Shown one piece after another: positions 5,038 through 6,285 of a DNA stretch of 6,285 bases. A program made the position numbers and the translations under genes. The DNA is from Paracoccaceae bacterium (GTDB lineage: Bacteria; Pseudomonadota; Alphaproteobacteria; Rhodobacterales; Rhodobacteraceae): positions 1 through 6,285 of the forward strand of contig RFUP01000146.1 of the NCBI GenBank assembly GCA_009922885.1, in the 5' to 3' direction. Position 1 is the first letter of the stretch; every line of letters starts with the position of its first letter. The notes beneath the pieces were generated by a model. It made no database searches. It was given only the letters and a program-made list of their open reading frames with translations, and had not been told where the DNA came from.

Positions 5038-5865
5038 TTAGACGCCTTCTCCCACGAAGGCCTTCTCGACCACGAATTCTCGCGGATCGGAATTGGCGCC
5101 TTCGGTGAGGCCGAAATCTTCGAGCACTTTCTTCACATCGACGTTGAAGGCGAGGCTACCGCAGACCATGGCGCGGTCACGACCGGGGGCCATGGGGGGG
5201 AGGCCGAGATCGGTGAAGACCTTACCAGAGGTGAGGTTATCGGTGATGCGGCCCATGAGTGGGCTCTCTTCGCGCGTGGTGGTGGGGTAGTAGAGGAGTT
5301 TGCCCTCGACCATTTCCCCGATCAGCGGATCGTTCTTCAGGTCTTCGACGAGGCGACGGCCGTATTCCAGTTCTTCCACCGTGCGGCAGGTGTGCATCAT
5401 GATGACCTGCTCGAATTTCTCGTAGGTTTCCGGATCGCGCATCAGCGAGGCGAAGGGGGCGATGCCGGTGCCAGTGGCGAGGAACCAGAGGTGTTCGCCG
5501 GGGAGGAGCGCGTCGATCACGAGGGTGCCGACGGGCTTCGGGCGCAGGATGATCTGATCGCCGGGTTTGATGTGCTGGAGACGCGAGGTCAGGGGGCCGT
5601 TCGGCACCTTGATCGAATAGAATTCCAGCTCCTCGTCCCACGAAGGCGAAGCGATGGAATAGGCGCGCAGGAGCGGACGGCCGTTATCATCCATGAGGCC
5701 GATCATCACGAATTCGCCGGAGCGGAAGCGCAGGGTTTGCGGGCGCGAGACGCGGAAAGAGAAGAGGCTCTCGGTCCAATGGGTCACGGCGGTGACGGTT
5801 TGCGCATCGGGGAGCGTTTTCGGTTTCGGGATCACTTGTTCGGTCACGGCTTGGGTTCCGGTCAT
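5038..5865 (-). CDS. fpr: Ferredoxin/flavodoxin-NADP+ reductase
   Basis: A 275-residue FAD enzyme that moves electrons between NADP(H) and ferredoxin or flavodoxin. It is closely similar over its full length, from memory, to the structurally studied Rhodobacter capsulatus Fpr of ~272 residues. The FAD domain has RAYS (67-70) and a second segment FYSIKVPNGPLTSRL (82-96). The NADP domain has LATGTGIAPFASLM (129-142), HTCR (158-161) and VCGSLAFN (234-241). The C-terminus, FVVEKAFVGEGV, has the short extension past the aromatic position that marks the bacterial subclass. The ATG at 5865 is preceded by GAGG with eight bases between. It lies downstream of a DUF934 gene of the sulfite-reduction cluster, so supplying reduced ferredoxin to sulfite reductase is plausible. 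Family members also act in oxidative-stress defence. A hairpin in the upstream spacer suggests it may also have its own promoter. Confidence 0.97.
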   Translation of the reverse strand: MTGTQAVTEQVIPKPKTLPDAQTVTAVTHWTESLFSFRVSRPQTLRFRSGEFVMIGLMDDNGRPLLRAYSIASPSWDEELEFYSIKVPNGPLTSRLQHIKPGDQIILRPKPVGTLVIDALLPGEHLWFLATGTGIAPFASLMRDPETYEKFEQVIMMHTCRTVEELEYGRRLVEDLKNDPLIGEMVEGKLLYYPTTTREESPLMGRITDNLTSGKVFTDLGLPPMAPGRDRAMVCGSLAFNVDVKKVLEDFGLTEGANSDPREFVVEKAFVGEGV

Positions 5866-5940
5866 GTCTATATCCTCGGCCGGAGTAATCCGGCATCTGC
5901 GGGTTATCTTTGATCCATGTCAGATGGAAGGTTTTCTTGT

Positions 5941-5980
5941 GGAAAACGCCAGGGAACGGGCCAAGGCCCGTTCCTTTTCC
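5941..5980. terminator. Hairpin between the DUF934 gene and fpr, possible attenuator or terminator
   Basis: A 10-bp perfect inverted repeat (5953-5962 with 5965-5974; GGAACGGGCC) is wrapped by GGAAAA (5941-5946) and TTTTCC (5975-5980), leaving a six-base bulge. On the minus strand, the direction of both genes, the 3' side is CTGGCGTTTTCC, so the U-tract is displaced and short. Full termination is doubtful; partial termination or RNA processing between the two genes is more likely. The cleaner T run is on the plus strand, where no gene ends. Confidence 0.5.
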
Positions 5981-5991
5981 GGTGCGCGGGA

Positions 5992-6285
5992 TCAGGCGGC
6001 GCGGGACTGCGCGGCGGTTTCGGGGGCCGTGCGGAGGCGGGCGCGGTGATCCATCTCGGTCCAGTCGGCGCGGAAAACCCATTCGGCTTGCGGCTGGCGC
6101 TTGGCGAGGTCTTCTGAGATTTCCACCTCGTCGAAACCTGCGCGGCGGGCCATGGCGTATTGGTCCGAGATCACGTGACCCACGGCGCGGAGGCGGCCAT
6201 TGAAGCCGCGGGCGCGCAGGAGACGGGCCAGGGTGAAGCCGCGCCCGTCCGAGAAGGAGGGGAAGCGGATGCGGACGATGGGCGC
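5992..6285 (-). CDS. DUF934 protein of the assimilatory sulfite-reduction cluster, C-terminal part
   Basis: The last 97 residues are present; the start lies beyond the right edge. The visible part reads FPSFSDGRGFTLARLLRARG, then GRLRAVGHVISDQYAMARRAGFDEVEI. These are the hallmark blocks of DUF934 (PF06073): FxDGRGF, LLR, LRAxG and DQ...RxGFDE. The chain ends with a variable, charged tail. In proteobacteria DUF934 genes commonly sit beside cysI (sulfite reductase) and cysH (PAPS/APS reductase), and they are annotated as probably involved in sulfite reduction, without a proven biochemical role. In Rhodobacterales the typical order upstream is a cysG-like gene, DUF2849, cysI and cysH, so those would be expected to the right of this window. 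fpr follows 126 bases downstream on the same strand. The reading frame continues to the edge without a stop, so no truncation is seen. Confidence 0.9.
   Translation of the reverse strand, partial: APIVRIRFPSFSDGRGFTLARLLRARGFNGRLRAVGHVISDQYAMARRAGFDEVEISEDLAKRQPQAEWVFRADWTEMDHRARLRTAPETAAQSRAA

Noticed and set aside
5911..5924. FNR/FixK-type site TTGATCCATGTCAG upstream of fpr
   Set aside because: The left half matches TTGAT, but the right half GTCAG matches only three of five bases of ATCAA; too weak to call.

Overview
The window looks like a GC-rich alphaproteobacterial chromosome, most probably of the order Rhodobacterales. The main reasons are a ferredoxin-NADP+ reductase that closely resembles, from memory, the Rhodobacter capsulatus Fpr, a DUF934 gene just upstream of it, and an infC product beginning with the RRPHNAPP... 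type N-terminus. No insertion sequence, phage gene, RNA gene or CRISPR array is visible; this is mainly core-chromosome content.

Left part (1-1968, minus strand): a compact cluster read right to left. It encodes a glyoxalase-like VOC protein, a Pat/MnaT-type GNAT acetyltransferase, a soluble TerB + DnaJ (DjlA-like) co-chaperone, and the first 57 residues of an endonuclease/exonuclease/phosphatase-fold protein that runs off the left edge. Two junctions overlap (4 bases and 1 base) and the third gap is 23 bases, so one transcript is likely.

Middle (1969-4003): a 101-bp divergent spacer leads to nhaA on the plus strand, a complete Na+/H+ antiporter with all key residues. It is convergent with infC (translation initiation factor IF-3) on the minus strand. 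The spacer between them has an 11-bp tandem triplet and a strong hairpin terminator for infC. infC has no ATG, GTG or TTG at its true N-terminus. The only sensible start is an ATA codon behind a good Shine-Dalgarno, matching the rare-start autoregulation known for infC.

Right part (4004-6285): divergent from infC is a gene for a membrane-anchored, extremely Ala/Thr/Glu-rich repeat protein with a small conserved-looking C-terminal domain, ended by a strong terminator. It converges with fpr on the minus strand. Upstream of fpr, after a 126-bp spacer with a hairpin, lies the 3' part of a DUF934 gene of the assimilatory sulfite-reduction (cys) cluster, entering from the right edge. Fpr would supply reduced ferredoxin or flavodoxin, plausibly to that pathway and to oxidative-stress defence.

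The items most worth attention are the AUA start and leader of infC, the LEA/coiled-coil-like Ala-rich envelope protein, and several short palindromes or repeats in the intergenic regions. I found no clearly new multi-gene system.
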